Below, one piece after another: positions 1-9,307 of a stretch of DNA of 64,000 bases; position 1 is the stretch's first letter, and each line of letters starts with the position of its first letter. Below the pieces are notes generated by a model. It was not told the DNA's origin, did no database searches, and saw only the letters and a program-made list of their open reading frames with translations. The stretch lies in NCBI RefSeq assembly GCF_001644035.1, contig NZ_LUUG01000071.1, forward strand, positions 1 through 64,000, read 5' to 3'. Origin of the DNA: Methylomonas methanica. GTDB lineage: Bacteria > Pseudomonadota > Gammaproteobacteria > Methylococcales > Methylomonadaceae. Position numbers and translations under genes: made by a program.

Positions 1-40
1 AATTCATCATACAAGGGGCGACGCAGGGATGCGGCGCGTT

Positions 41-181
41 GCCGAAGGGGCAGGAAGCCCCTTTCGGCAACCCCCGTCGAAAGCTTCGGAGCGCAGGAAA
101 TAAGCGGCGTCCGGGTGGCCTTTTCTTTTGGATACTTTTCTTTGGACAAGCAAAGAAAAGTATCTCGCCTGTCGGTGCGAG
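41..181. repeat. Hairpin-rich intergenic repeat element
   Basis: Three inverted repeats stand in a row: an imperfect one at 41-51/56-67 (GCCGAAGGGGC and its complement with one extra T), a perfect 14-bp one at 131-144/151-164 (GATACTTTTCTTTG, six-base loop), and CTCGC/GCGAG at 164-168/177-181. The open frame running through it (39-254) encodes a low-complexity Phe/Arg/Lys-rich peptide of the kind produced by dispersed repeats in many proteobacterial genomes, so it is not called a gene. It lies downstream of cheD, which reads towards it. Confidence 0.6.
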
Positions 182-223
182 AACCGACATTCAAAAAAAC
201 CGTCGCGTTAGCGACACAAAACT

Positions 224-811
224 CTACGCCAACACCCTAGCAAACAACCTGTGAGAATATTCCTGCTCCCGCTGCAAGATAGTTTCGTTTTTTATATCCT
301 TGAGTTTTTTCACCAACACTTCCCCCGTTTCCGGAAAGAAATACACCTTGCGGGGATAGATACCGAGCATGTCGTCAGCGAGGACCGGAATGTTCCGGCC
401 GGCCAGATAACTGCGTAAAAACTGAGCACTACGAGCGCCGACATTGTTGCGTTGCATGCCATTAAGTATGTTGCCGCCGCCGAATACCTTGGCTTCCAGC
501 TCGCTCTCTTCTGCTCCCATGTCGACCAGATGGTTGATGAAATTATCCATACCGGCACTAGCCATGTTCTCCATGCGTTGGTTGAGCGGCTGGTCTTCGT
601 TGACGTTCACCACCATAAATTGATACATCCCGCCTATGCCACGCCGCCAATCGCGAATACAGGCAATCACGCAGGATCCCAGCACGGTAACAATAACCTC
701 GCCGGAATCGGTAACACAATATTCGCCGGGAGTGATTTTGCAGGCGCGGATGCGTTGGTGCGGGTCGTAGTAGGTTTCGGAATATTTTTGCGGATGCATA
801 GCCAGGGCCAT
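224..811 (-). CDS. cheD: CheD-like chemoreceptor glutamine deamidase, catalytic His missing
   Basis: CheD deamidates glutamines in methyl-accepting chemotaxis proteins and, in some bacteria, binds CheC. This 195-residue protein has the family core: TVLGSCVIACI carries the nucleophile Cys47, followed by the GG-M-x-x-F-M motif and a C-terminal VFGGGN / NVGARS pair typical of CheD. Proteobacterial CheD normally reads NHFM in that motif; here it is YQFM, so Gln64 stands exactly 17 residues after the Cys where the catalytic His belongs. The enzyme may therefore be inactive or act as a binding partner only. No other chemotaxis gene is adjacent within the window; a receptor lies far away at 60335. 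An alternative start is Met5. Family assignment is firm, activity is not. Confidence 0.88.
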   Translation of the reverse strand: MALAMHPQKYSETYYDPHQRIRACKITPGEYCVTDSGEVIVTVLGSCVIACIRDWRRGIGGMYQFMVVNVNEDQPLNQRMENMASAGMDNFINHLVDMGAEESELEAKVFGGGNILNGMQRNNVGARSAQFLRSYLAGRNIPVLADDMLGIYPRKVYFFPETGEVLVKKLKDIKNETILQREQEYSHRLFARVLA

Positions 812-1222
812 CTTGAGAGTTGTAGAACATTAATGCTTATCAAGCAATAAATCGGCCACTACGCAATTTGCTTTCCGCCTCAAATCTTTACCATTTCAAC
901 GCGCGAGCTTGCCGAAGCGATTGTAAAACGCTTCGACAACTATTGATTGATTTAGTTATCTGCCTTGGTTGCACAAAACGCAGGCGCCAAGGTTGTCGAC
1001 ACTCAGAACTATCCACGAGCCGGCGTGGTGCATAGCGCTCCCGATTGGCGCAAGACTGATTTTGTTATTACCCCACCCGAGTCGTTACCGGCATATCCTT
1101 GGGCAGACCGGGCGAACGATGTCAAATGGAGCCCTTGTTAGCAATTTTGCTATAAAAATATCCGCCGCATTAGCAACACATTTTAGTATCCTAGCCAACC
1201 ATTCCGCACTCAGCCGTAAATC
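812..1222. other. Intergenic region without recognisable gene
   Basis: This 411-base space separates the divergently transcribed cheD and rlmL and should hold both promoters. I see no RNA gene, no convincing long inverted repeat and no supported open frame; the frames that cross it are shadows of cheD or rlmL. Confidence 0.5.
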
Positions 1223-3418
1223 ATGACCCAATACCCACTCTTCGCCACCACGCCCAAAGCGATGGAAGGCATTCTTGCCAATGAAATCAAAGCGCTGGGC
1301 GGCCAAAACGTCCGCGAAAAAATGGCCGGTGTTTCCTTCGATGGCGATCTGGCGCTGGCTTACCGGGTTTGTTTGTGGTCGCGTACCGCCAACCGGGTGT
1401 TTCTGCCCTTGAGCAGCTTCGAAGTCAAATCCCAGCAGGATTTGTACGATGGCGTGAAAAAGATCAATTGGTTCGAACATATCAAGCCCGACGACAGCCT
1501 GGCCGTATCGTTTAGCAGCAAAAACAACCCGGCCATCAACAACACTCATTTCGGCGCGTTGAAAGTCAAGGATGCCATCGTCGATCAGATGCGCGCCAAG
1601 TTCAACAAACGGCCCAATATCGACACCGAGCGGCCCAGTATTCGGGTCAACGTTTATCTACATAACGAAACCGCGCAGCTGAGCCTGGACTTATCCGGCG
1701 AGAGCTTGCACAGACGCGGCTATCGCGATGTCAATATCGCCGCGCCGATCAAGGAAAACCTGGCGGCGGCGATTTTGTTGCGCGCCGGCTGGCCGAAAAT
1801 CGCCGAGCAAGGCGGTTCGCTGCTCGATCCGATGTGTGGTTCCGGCACCATGCTACTGGAGGGAGCGATGATCGCTGCCGATTATGCGCCGGGCTTGCAA
1901 CGCGATTATTTCGGTTTTCTGGGTTGGAAAAAACATGACGCAACGCTCTGGCAAAGCCTGCTGGACGAAGCCAAGCAACGCCGCGACATCGGCTTGAGCA
2001 AAATGCCGGTCATCGTCGGTTTCGATCAGGACCGGCGTACCGTGGTGGCAGCCTTGCAACACGTCGAAAATGCCGGCTTGGCCGGCAAGATTCATATCGA
2101 ACGGCGCGACATCGCCGATGCGACAGCCGCAGAAAGTTGGCCCAAAGGTTTGATTGCCTGCAACCCGCCCTACGGCGAACGGCTGGGCGACGAGGCGGAA
2201 ACCTCCGAGTTGTATCGCCGCTTTGGCGAGGTGCTGAAACAGCGTTTCGTTGGCTGGCAAGTGGCGATGATTATCAGCAATCCTGAATTGGGCTTTAGAT
2301 TGGGAGTGCGTTCGCAAAAGCCGATTACCTTGTTCAACGGCGCGCTGGAGTGCAAATTGCTGCGCTTTAATATCGAAGAGCAGACCTTTTTCGAACCCAA
2401 AGCCAAATCTCAGCAAGAACGCATCGAACAAATCAGCCGGCGTACCGAGACCGAGCAACCGGATAATCAGGCGGAAATGTTCGCCAATCGCTTGCGCAAG
2501 AATCTGAAAAAAATTGGCAAATGGGCCAAGCAAAACCAGGTCAGTTGTTATCGGCTGTACGATGCGGATTTACCGGAATACGCGGTGGCGGTGGATGTCT
2601 ATCAAGGCGAACAGACCTGGGTCAACGTCCAGGAATACGAATCGCCTAAGACCATCGATCCGGCCAAGGCCAATCAACGTTTGGCTGGGGCGATGGTGGA
2701 AATCCCCAAGGTATTGGACATACCGAAGGAGCAGGTGTTTTTAAAAATCCGCCGCAAGCAGAAAAGTACCGATCAATACGAAAAGCAGGGCGAGTCCGGC
2801 CGTTTTCATGTGGTCGAGGAAGGCGGCTGCAAGTTTTGGGTGAATTTCGAAGATTATCTGGATACTGGCCTGTTCCTGGATCACCGGCCGATCCGCCAAA
2901 TGATACAAAAGCAGGCCAAGGGCAAACGCTTTCTGAATCTATTTGCCTACACCGGCAGTGCCAGTGTGCATGCGGCAGTCGGCGGGGCGGCGTCCAGCGT
3001 CACGATCGACATGTCCAATACTTATCTGGACTGGGCGAAGCGCAATTTCGACCTGAACGGGATTCAAGGCGACCACAAGCTGGTGCGGGCCAATTGCGTG
3101 GAATGGCTGGCGGAGCAAGCCGGAGCCAAAGACAAACCGCAGTTCGATCTGATCTTTCTCGATCCGCCGACTTTTTCCAACTCCAAAAAAATGGACGAAG
3201 CGTTTGATATTCAGAACGATCATCTGCACTTGCTGCGCAGTGCCGTCGCCCTGCTGGCAGCGGACGGCGTGCTGTATTTTTCCACCAACTTCCGCCGCTT
3301 CAAACTGGACAGGCAAGCCTTGACGGATTTGCAAATAGAAGACATCAGCGCGCAAACCATTCCGGAGGATTTTGCCCGCGATCAAAAAATTCATTATTGC
3401 TGGAGGATTACCCGATGA
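1223..3418 (+). CDS. rlmL: Bifunctional 23S rRNA methyltransferase RlmKL
   Basis: In RlmKL the N-terminal half makes m2G2445 and the C-terminal half m7G2069 in 23S rRNA, both with S-adenosylmethionine. The 731-residue length fits the fused gammaproteobacterial form (about 700). A THUMP region occupies roughly residues 45-155. The first methyltransferase has the DPMCGSGT SAM-binding loop and the NPPYGERLG motif at 314-322. The second has NLFAYTGSASV and DPPTFSNS starting at Asp647. The ATG at 1223 gives the expected start MTQYPLFATTPK. The stop codon overlaps the acylphosphatase start as ATGA, so the two are probably co-translated. Confidence 0.95.
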   Translation: MTQYPLFATTPKAMEGILANEIKALGGQNVREKMAGVSFDGDLALAYRVCLWSRTANRVFLPLSSFEVKSQQDLYDGVKKINWFEHIKPDDSLAVSFSSKNNPAINNTHFGALKVKDAIVDQMRAKFNKRPNIDTERPSIRVNVYLHNETAQLSLDLSGESLHRRGYRDVNIAAPIKENLAAAILLRAGWPKIAEQGGSLLDPMCGSGTMLLEGAMIAADYAPGLQRDYFGFLGWKKHDATLWQSLLDEAKQRRDIGLSKMPVIVGFDQDRRTVVAALQHVENAGLAGKIHIERRDIADATAAESWPKGLIACNPPYGERLGDEAETSELYRRFGEVLKQRFVGWQVAMIISNPELGFRLGVRSQKPITLFNGALECKLLRFNIEEQTFFEPKAKSQQERIEQISRRTETEQPDNQAEMFANRLRKNLKKIGKWAKQNQVSCYRLYDADLPEYAVAVDVYQGEQTWVNVQEYESPKTIDPAKANQRLAGAMVEIPKVLDIPKEQVFLKIRRKQKSTDQYEKQGESGRFHVVEEGGCKFWVNFEDYLDTGLFLDHRPIRQMIQKQAKGKRFLNLFAYTGSASVHAAVGGAASSVTIDMSNTYLDWAKRNFDLNGIQGDHKLVRANCVEWLAEQAGAKDKPQFDLIFLDPPTFSNSKKMDEAFDIQNDHLHLLRSAVALLAADGVLYFSTNFRRFKLDRQALTDLQIEDISAQTIPEDFARDQKIHYCWRITR

Positions 3419-3687
3419 GCGAGTGTTTGCACATCATCGTCAAGGGCCGGGTGCAGGGCGTGTATTTTCGCGCCTACACTCAAAAGCAGGCGGTGAAGTT
3501 GAATGTGAAAGGTTTTGTCAGAAATCTGCCCGACGGCAGTGTCGAAATTGTCGCCAGCGGCCATCCGGACGAACTAAAAAAGCTGGTAGCTTGGTGTCAT
3601 AAGGGGCCGATACTAGCCAAGGTGTCCGAAGTGATCACCACCCCGCATGAGGTGGACGAGCATTTTGAGATGTTTGAGGTTAGGTAG
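3415..3687 (+). CDS. acyP: Acylphosphatase
   Basis: Small enzyme hydrolysing acyl phosphates such as carbamoyl- or 1,3-bisphosphoglycerate phosphate in the cytosol. The 90-residue product shows the signature GRVQGVYFR, with catalytic Arg19, and VRNLPDGSVE, with catalytic Asn37. I chose the ATG at 3415 rather than an in-frame TTG or ATG upstream because GGAGG at 3402-3406 lies eight bases before it and the start forms an ATGA overlap with the rlmL stop. Homology also begins here. Confidence 0.93.
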   Translation: MSECLHIIVKGRVQGVYFRAYTQKQAVKLNVKGFVRNLPDGSVEIVASGHPDELKKLVAWCHKGPILAKVSEVITTPHEVDEHFEMFEVR

Positions 3688-3889
3688 GTGCTCTAATGTC
3701 AGGCGACATTTTGATTCGCTCAACTTAATAGCTACTTCTCAATCTTTAACCTGGCAACCGGTTACCTGCTACTTATCTATGCAAACAACTTCTAAGCACC
3801 TTCCCCGTCAAATCGGATTACAATAGCGAACATTTATTCTCAACAAAGGGCGCAGCTTAGACGCCCGCCAGCAATCGGCAGGAGCAGTT

Positions 3890-4816
3890 TTGGCAGACAG
3901 AATTATTCGTATCGCTACCCGGCAAAGCCCCCTGGCCTTGTGGCAGGCCGAGCATGTCGCGGCGCGGCTTGAACAGGCGTTTCCCGGATTGCAAACCAAG
4001 CTGGTAAAAATGGTCACTCGCGGCGACAAGATACTGGATGCGCCGCTGGCCAAAGTTGGCGGCAAAGGTTTGTTCGTGAAGGAACTGGAACAAGGCATGT
4101 TGGAAGGCACGGCCGACATCGCGGTGCATTCGATGAAAGACGTACCGGTGGAGTTTCCGGAAGGCTTGCATCTGGCGGTGATCCTGGACCGGGAGGATCC
4201 AACCGACGCGTTTGTTTCCAACAAATACCGCAGTTTGGCCGAATTGCCGGCCAATGCCCGAATCGGTACTTCCAGCCTGCGCCGTCAATGCCAAATCAAA
4301 GAAAAATTCCCGAACGCGGAAATTCTCAGCTTGCGCGGCAACGTTAACACCCGTTTGGCGAAATTGGATGCCGGCGAATACGATGCGATCATTCTGGCAT
4401 CGGCCGGCTTGAAACGGCTGGGGATGGGGGAACGTATCACGGCCCAGCTGGAACCGACGGAAAGTCTGCCGGCGATGGGCCAAGGTGCTATCGGCATCGA
4501 GTGCCGCATCGACGACGCCGAGATACACGAGTATTTAAAGGTATTGCACGACGAAGACACCAGCATCCGGGTCGGCGCCGAGCGGGCGATGAATGCCCGA
4601 CTCAACGGCGGCTGCCAGGTGCCGATTGCCGGTTTTGCGGAAATCAAAGGCGAACGTTTGTTCATGCGCGGCCTGGTCGGCAGTCCCGACGGTTCTTTAT
4701 TATATAGAGCCGAGGCAGAAAGCAGCCTGGCGGACTTCGAAGCGTTGGGCAAGGCCATAGCCGAGGATTTATTGGCACAAGGCGCGGACAGGATATTGCG
4801 CGAGCTTTATCAGTGA
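3890..4816 (+). CDS. hemC: Hydroxymethylbilane synthase (porphobilinogen deaminase)
   Basis: Condenses four porphobilinogens into the linear tetrapyrrole hydroxymethylbilane, a step of heme, siroheme and cobalamin synthesis. The 308 residues match the family. [14 protein letters not shown] begins the protein, VTRGDKILD follows, and LNGGCQVP holds Cys242, which carries the dipyrromethane cofactor (same number as in E. coli). The start is a TTG at 3890 with GGAG at 3881-3884; no ATG fits. It opens the hemCDXY operon and overlaps hemD by four bases (GTGA). Confidence 0.95.
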   Translation: MADRIIRIATRQSPLALWQAEHVAARLEQAFPGLQTKLVKMVTRGDKILDAPLAKVGGKGLFVKELEQGMLEGTADIAVHSMKDVPVEFPEGLHLAVILDREDPTDAFVSNKYRSLAELPANARIGTSSLRRQCQIKEKFPNAEILSLRGNVNTRLAKLDAGEYDAIILASAGLKRLGMGERITAQLEPTESLPAMGQGAIGIECRIDDAEIHEYLKVLHDEDTSIRVGAERAMNARLNGGCQVPIAGFAEIKGERLFMRGLVGSPDGSLLYRAEAESSLADFEALGKAIAEDLLAQGADRILRELYQ

Positions 4817-5595
4817 ACTCGGCTCTAAACGGCGCGCGCATTCTGGTGACGCGGCCCGCCGCGCAAGCCGAGAATTTGTGTAAGCTGATAGAACAACACG
4901 GCGGCGTGCCGATTCGCTTTCCGACTCTGGAAATTGTCGAGGAGCAGCCCGATCCGGATTTATTGAGGCAAGCCGCCGCTAGCGACTGGCTGATTTTTAC
5001 CAGCACCAACGCTGTGGATTTTGCTATCAAGGCGTTCGGTGGCAAAATGCCGGCCTTGCGTAAATTCAAAATCGCGGCTGTCGGCGAAGCAACCGCCGGC
5101 GCGTTGCGACTAGCAGGTTGGTCAGTTGATTGCGTGCCTGCCAGCGAATTTAACAGCGAAGGCTTGCTGGCCGAACCTGAATTGCAAGTTGTAGCCGGCA
5201 TGCGCTGCGTGATTGTGCGCGGTGTCGGTGGCCGCGAGAAATTGGCGGAGAGCTTGCGCAGCCGTGGTGCGGAAGCGATTTATCTGGAAGTGTATAACCG
5301 CCGACAACCGATGGCGGACAGCGCGGATTTACGGGCAGACATTGCACAAGGGCGGCTGGACGCAGTGACTATTACCAGCGTCGAAGCTTTGCAAAACTTG
5401 TTGGCGATGCTGGATGACGAGTCGATAGTATTGTTGAAGTCGATACTTTTAGTCGTAATGAGCGAGCGGATCGGCCAAGCGGCCGAAGATTTCGGATTTA
5501 AACAGATTGCAGTGAGCGCACAGCCCACGGATGCAGCGATTTTAGAGACCTTGACGACGTTATTGAACGGGGAAAACAGTGGCCGAAGTAATTGA
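4813..5595 (+). CDS. hemD: Uroporphyrinogen-III synthase
   Basis: Cyclises hydroxymethylbilane with inversion of ring D to uroporphyrinogen III. The family is poorly conserved, but the 260-residue length, the opening [13 protein letters not shown], the FTSTNAVDF segment and the position straight after hemC leave little doubt. The GTG start overlaps the hemC stop. The 3' end overlaps the hemX start by 17 bases, which suggests tight translational coupling. Confidence 0.92.
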   Translation: MNSALNGARILVTRPAAQAENLCKLIEQHGGVPIRFPTLEIVEEQPDPDLLRQAAASDWLIFTSTNAVDFAIKAFGGKMPALRKFKIAAVGEATAGALRLAGWSVDCVPASEFNSEGLLAEPELQVVAGMRCVIVRGVGGREKLAESLRSRGAEAIYLEVYNRRQPMADSADLRADIAQGRLDAVTITSVEALQNLLAMLDDESIVLLKSILLVVMSERIGQAAEDFGFKQIAVSAQPTDAAILETLTTLLNGENSGRSN

Positions 5596-6745
5596 AGAAC
5601 AACAAGAAAATCCAGCTCCGGTAGTGGTGGTTAAAAAGTCTCACGCCGGATTATGGATAGGCATCACCTCCATCGTGTTGGTGATCGCTTTGGCTGGTGC
5701 AGGTTTTTTCTTTTTCCAGCAATTGCGCTTTAGTCAAGATACCGAAAACAATCAGGACAATCTGAAACTGATCGAACTCGATAAAGAACTTAACGGCCTG
5801 CGCGATCAATTGAACGGCGTGCAAACCCAAATCGCCAACGTCAACGCAGAAATGACCGGCAAGGACAATCATTTCAACGAGACCTTGGCCGATTTCTCCA
5901 AGCTGCATGAAGAGCGCCTGAACACCGCCCGCAAAGAACTCGAGGCTTCGATTACGGCCTTGCAACGGCAGTTAGGTAAAACCCGCGGCGACTGGCTGCT
6001 GGCCGATGCCGAATACTTGTTGACCGTTGCCAATCAGCGTTTGCATCTGGTCGGCGACGTGACCACCACCCGCGAAGCGCTGGAAGCTGCCGATCAACGA
6101 TTAAGAGAGAGCGGCGACGCGGCAGTATTTAAAGTCCGCGAGCAAATCGCCAAGGAAATAGCCTTATTGAACGGCGCCACCGTGCCGGATATCGTCGGCA
6201 TCTACAGTGGCATTCAACATTTACAGGATGCCGTGGAAAGCCTGGCGGTGTTCTTGCCTCACGCCGGCAAGCAGCCGGAAAAACCCGAACCCAATAGCGA
6301 CCTGTCCGAACACGGCCATGAAATATTGAACACCGTAGCCAAGCAACTGGAAGGCTATGTGGTATTGCGTCACACCGAACAACCGGTCAATGCCATCCTG
6401 ACCCCGGAAGAAGCGCACTTTATCAAGCAGCAGTTGAAAGTCCGGCTGGAAATGATCGAAATTGCGCTGGTGCAACAAAATGACACCTTGTTTTCCAGCA
6501 GTATCGCCGACGCCAAGCAATGGCTGAAGAAAAACTTCGCGGAAAACCAGCAAACCGACAAATTCGTGGCGGAACTCGATAAGTTGGCCAATGTACAAAT
6601 CCGCAGTCAATATCCGGATGTCAGCGGCTCGTTGAAGCTGCTGAAAGACATCAGCAAATTGCGCATCGAATCCGATAAAGCGGTGCTGAATAATCCGCCA
6701 GCGGAAACGGCCTCGCCGGCAACACCCTCAGCCGGCCAGCAATAA
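5579..6745 (+). CDS. hemX: HemX family membrane protein
   Basis: Inner-membrane protein of the heme operon; often annotated as a uroporphyrinogen-III methyltransferase, but this family lacks the methyltransferase fold and its biochemical role is unsettled. The 388 residues comprise a short cytosolic head, one membrane segment (about residues 24-46, rich in Ile, Val and Phe), then a long Gln/Glu/Lys-rich predicted coiled coil (about 60-130) and a helical periplasmic domain ending in a Pro/Ala-rich tail. Start is GTG at 5579, preceded by a purine-rich GGGGAAAA stretch. It sits between hemD and hemY as in most gammaproteobacteria. Confidence 0.9.
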   Translation: MAEVIEEQQENPAPVVVVKKSHAGLWIGITSIVLVIALAGAGFFFFQQLRFSQDTENNQDNLKLIELDKELNGLRDQLNGVQTQIANVNAEMTGKDNHFNETLADFSKLHEERLNTARKELEASITALQRQLGKTRGDWLLADAEYLLTVANQRLHLVGDVTTTREALEAADQRLRESGDAAVFKVREQIAKEIALLNGATVPDIVGIYSGIQHLQDAVESLAVFLPHAGKQPEKPEPNSDLSEHGHEILNTVAKQLEGYVVLRHTEQPVNAILTPEEAHFIKQQLKVRLEMIEIALVQQNDTLFSSSIADAKQWLKKNFAENQQTDKFVAELDKLANVQIRSQYPDVSGSLKLLKDISKLRIESDKAVLNNPPAETASPATPSAGQQ

Positions 6746-6757
6746 GCGAGTGGCATT

Positions 6758-7993
6758 ATGAAAAATCTCATGTATTTTCTCGGCTCCTTGCTTTGCGCCG
6801 TTTTGGTGGCGTTTTTGCTGCACAGCTGGCTGGTCAAACAGAACGATCCCGGTTATGTGTTGATCGGTTTCGGCCACTGGTCGCTGGAAACTTCTTTGAC
6901 CGTATTCGCCGTCGCGCAAGTAATCGGCTTTTTCTTTCTCTACAATTTTTTCCGCTTGATGGGCGTCTTGATTCGCATGCCCAACCAGTTTGCCAAGCGT
7001 CGCCGTAATATCCGCTTCAATCGCTCACAGGAGGCTTTGGTCGCCGGCTTATTCGACGCGGCAGACGGCAATTGGGAACGCGCGGAGAAAGTGCTGATCA
7101 AGCATGCCGCGCATAGCGGCGCACCGTTGCTGCATTATTTGACTGCCGCCAGAGCAGCTCAATCGCGCGGCGCGCTGGACAAACGCGACGAATATCTGCA
7201 AAAAGCCAGCGAGCAATCATCGGATACCAATATGACGGTCGGTCTGACCCAGGCCGAACTGCATCTGTCCGAAAAACAATTCGAGCAAGCCTTGGAAACC
7301 CTGGGCAAATTGCACTCGATCAATCCCGGCCATGCACGGGTTTTGAAAATGATGCATCAGGCTTATCAGCATCTGGGCGACTGGGAGGGCTTGAGCAAGC
7401 TATTGCCTTCGCTGCAACAGCACAAAGTGTTGATGGAAACCGAAGTTAAATTGCTGGAAACGGAAACCTTTAGCCGCTTGTTGAAACAGACCATCGCCCA
7501 GGGTGATCGCCAAACGATCCAAACCTGCTGGGAAGGCATCCCCGATCACATCAAAGCCCTGCCGGGTATCGCCAATATCTATTTTGCGGCGATGATTGCA
7601 GCGGGCGCCGGAGCCAGCGTCGAATCGGCCATGCTCAAGCAATTGGGCCGGCATTGGGACGACACTTTGCTGGTATTGGTTTCGAATATCGAAGCGGAAG
7701 ATAAAGCCAAACAATTGCAGTCGGTCGAACAATGGCTGGCGGTTTACCCCAGCAATGCAGTGCTGTTAAGAGTGCTGGGCAAGCTGGCTTTGAAAGCCGA
7801 GCAAATGGAGAAAGCCGAACAATATTTGTTGAAAAGCCTGAATACCGAAGCGTCGGTGGCGACCTATCAATTGCTGGGCGAATTATTGTTTACCAAAGGC
7901 GACAAGGATCAAGCCTGCGATTACTTCAAACGCGGCATGGAATTGGCATCAGCCGAGCTGATTAGCGGTGTCGAGTCTATTCGCGCAGCTTAA
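6758..7993 (+). CDS. hemY: HemY, TPR-containing heme operon membrane protein
   Basis: A 411-residue protein with two N-terminal membrane segments (about residues 5-25 and 42-65) and a cytosolic region of tetratricopeptide-like helical repeats. This is the proteobacterial HemY, unrelated to the Bacillus protoporphyrinogen oxidase of the same name. It begins 12 bases after hemX and closes the operon; the next gene converges from the other strand 21 bases on. Its role is thought to be organising heme enzymes at the membrane, which is not proven by the sequence. Confidence 0.9.
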   Translation: MKNLMYFLGSLLCAVLVAFLLHSWLVKQNDPGYVLIGFGHWSLETSLTVFAVAQVIGFFFLYNFFRLMGVLIRMPNQFAKRRRNIRFNRSQEALVAGLFDAADGNWERAEKVLIKHAAHSGAPLLHYLTAARAAQSRGALDKRDEYLQKASEQSSDTNMTVGLTQAELHLSEKQFEQALETLGKLHSINPGHARVLKMMHQAYQHLGDWEGLSKLLPSLQQHKVLMETEVKLLETETFSRLLKQTIAQGDRQTIQTCWEGIPDHIKALPGIANIYFAAMIAAGAGASVESAMLKQLGRHWDDTLLVLVSNIEAEDKAKQLQSVEQWLAVYPSNAVLLRVLGKLALKAEQMEKAEQYLLKSLNTEASVATYQLLGELLFTKGDKDQACDYFKRGMELASAELISGVESIRAA

Positions 7994-8014
7994 AAAGCTT
8001 AAAACAACCCGCTA

Positions 8015-9097
8015 TTAGTTCGAATCCCGAATAAGCTCGGGATCGGCATATTCGCTTTTAATGACTAAAATTTCCGGCAAATTCTTTTTTAACAGCGGCG
8101 CTAATTTAGGGTCGAAATGTTTGCCGGATTCAGAGGCGATATAAGCCAAGGTTTCTTCCACTGTCCAGGCCGGCTTATAGGGGCGTTGCGAAGTCAGTGC
8201 GTCGAACACGTCGGCAAGCGCGCAAATCCTGCCCGCAATCGAAATATCATCTTCTCTCAAGCCATTCGGGTAACCGGTACCATCCCACTTTTCATGGTGA
8301 TGTTGAGCAATGGTGCGCGCGGCTCTCATCAACTCGGTAGGCGAACCGGATAAGATATTTGCGCCCATTTGCACATGGGTTTGCATAATTCGCCATTCCT
8401 CGGGATCCAGCTTGCCGGTTTTTAACAGAATCCGGTCCGGGATACCAATCTTGCCTATATCGTGCATGGGTGCCGCATTCAGAATAATTTCCGCGTCCTG
8501 CTCGGTTAAACCATAAGCCAAAGCCAACAACTGCGCATATTTACTCATGCGAATGATATGGTTGCCGGTCTCGTTATCCCGATATTCGGCGGCCAGCCCC
8601 AGTCTGCGTATCACTTCCTGACGAGTACGATACAGTTCGTCGGTTCTGGTTTTTACCTGTTGTTCGAGCAGACGGTTTTGATCGCGGACCTGATTGTGCA
8701 TTAAGCGCACTTCCAGCAGATTGTGTATACGGGTGACCGCCTCAAGCTGATCGAAAGGTTTGGTCAGAAAATCCTTTGCGCCCAAACTCAGCGCTTTCAG
8801 CCGGGTTTCCATATCCGGTTGCGCACTAAGTACCAACACCGGCAAATAATCACCCCTAAATCGCTGTTGCAGCTGCTCCATCACATCGAAACCGCTCAAA
8901 TGCGGCATGCGGATGTCCAGTAAAAATGCATCGAAGCGGGTGGTATCGCAGAGGGAAGCTACTTCGCGCGAGTCGCAGGTCGATTGAATATTCCGGTAAC
9001 CCTGGCGCTGCAAAATTTTTTCCAACAATTTGACGTTAGCGGGTTCGTCGTCGACGATGAGAATGGCGGCTTGCAGAATATGCTGTTTTAAGTCCAC
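8015..9097 (-). CDS. Response regulator with HD-GYP c-di-GMP phosphodiesterase domain
   Basis: RpfG-like regulator of 360 residues. The receiver (about 10-130) has the acidic pair Asp16-Asp17, phosphoacceptor Asp61 in LLDIRMP and the Lys of TKPF. A helical linker leads into an HD-GYP domain with HDIGKIGIP (His212-Asp213), HHHEKWDGTGYPNG (GYP at 275-277) and a final ALADVFDALTS motif. All hallmark residues are intact, so it likely hydrolyses cyclic di-GMP upon phosphorylation. It lies 210 bases downstream of another receiver protein on the same strand; no cognate kinase is next to them. Confidence 0.93.
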   Translation of the reverse strand: MDLKQHILQAAILIVDDEPANVKLLEKILQRQGYRNIQSTCDSREVASLCDTTRFDAFLLDIRMPHLSGFDVMEQLQQRFRGDYLPVLVLSAQPDMETRLKALSLGAKDFLTKPFDQLEAVTRIHNLLEVRLMHNQVRDQNRLLEQQVKTRTDELYRTRQEVIRRLGLAAEYRDNETGNHIIRMSKYAQLLALAYGLTEQDAEIILNAAPMHDIGKIGIPDRILLKTGKLDPEEWRIMQTHVQMGANILSGSPTELMRAARTIAQHHHEKWDGTGYPNGLREDDISIAGRICALADVFDALTSQRPYKPAWTVEETLAYIASESGKHFDPKLAPLLKKNLPEILVIKSEYADPELIRDSN

Positions 9098-9307
9098 GTT
9101 GCTGTTTTTAAAGAGTCATCAAGCTGGGAGCGAAAACCAAGCAGTCCGATTCGTGCCGAACCGTCCCTGCTTAGTCGGTTATCCGCGAGATTCTGAGTAT
9201 AGCCAAATTAGGCGAGTCTGCTTTTTATAGCCTAACGCAAACACTCAATCTAACAGCCAAAAAGATTCTAGGAATAAAAATCCGGCTCTGCCCAAGGTCG
9301 AGAATAT

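Noticed and set aside
39-254. 71-residue frame after the window start
   Set aside because: It runs through a hairpin repeat element, has no ribosome-binding site and a repeat-derived composition.
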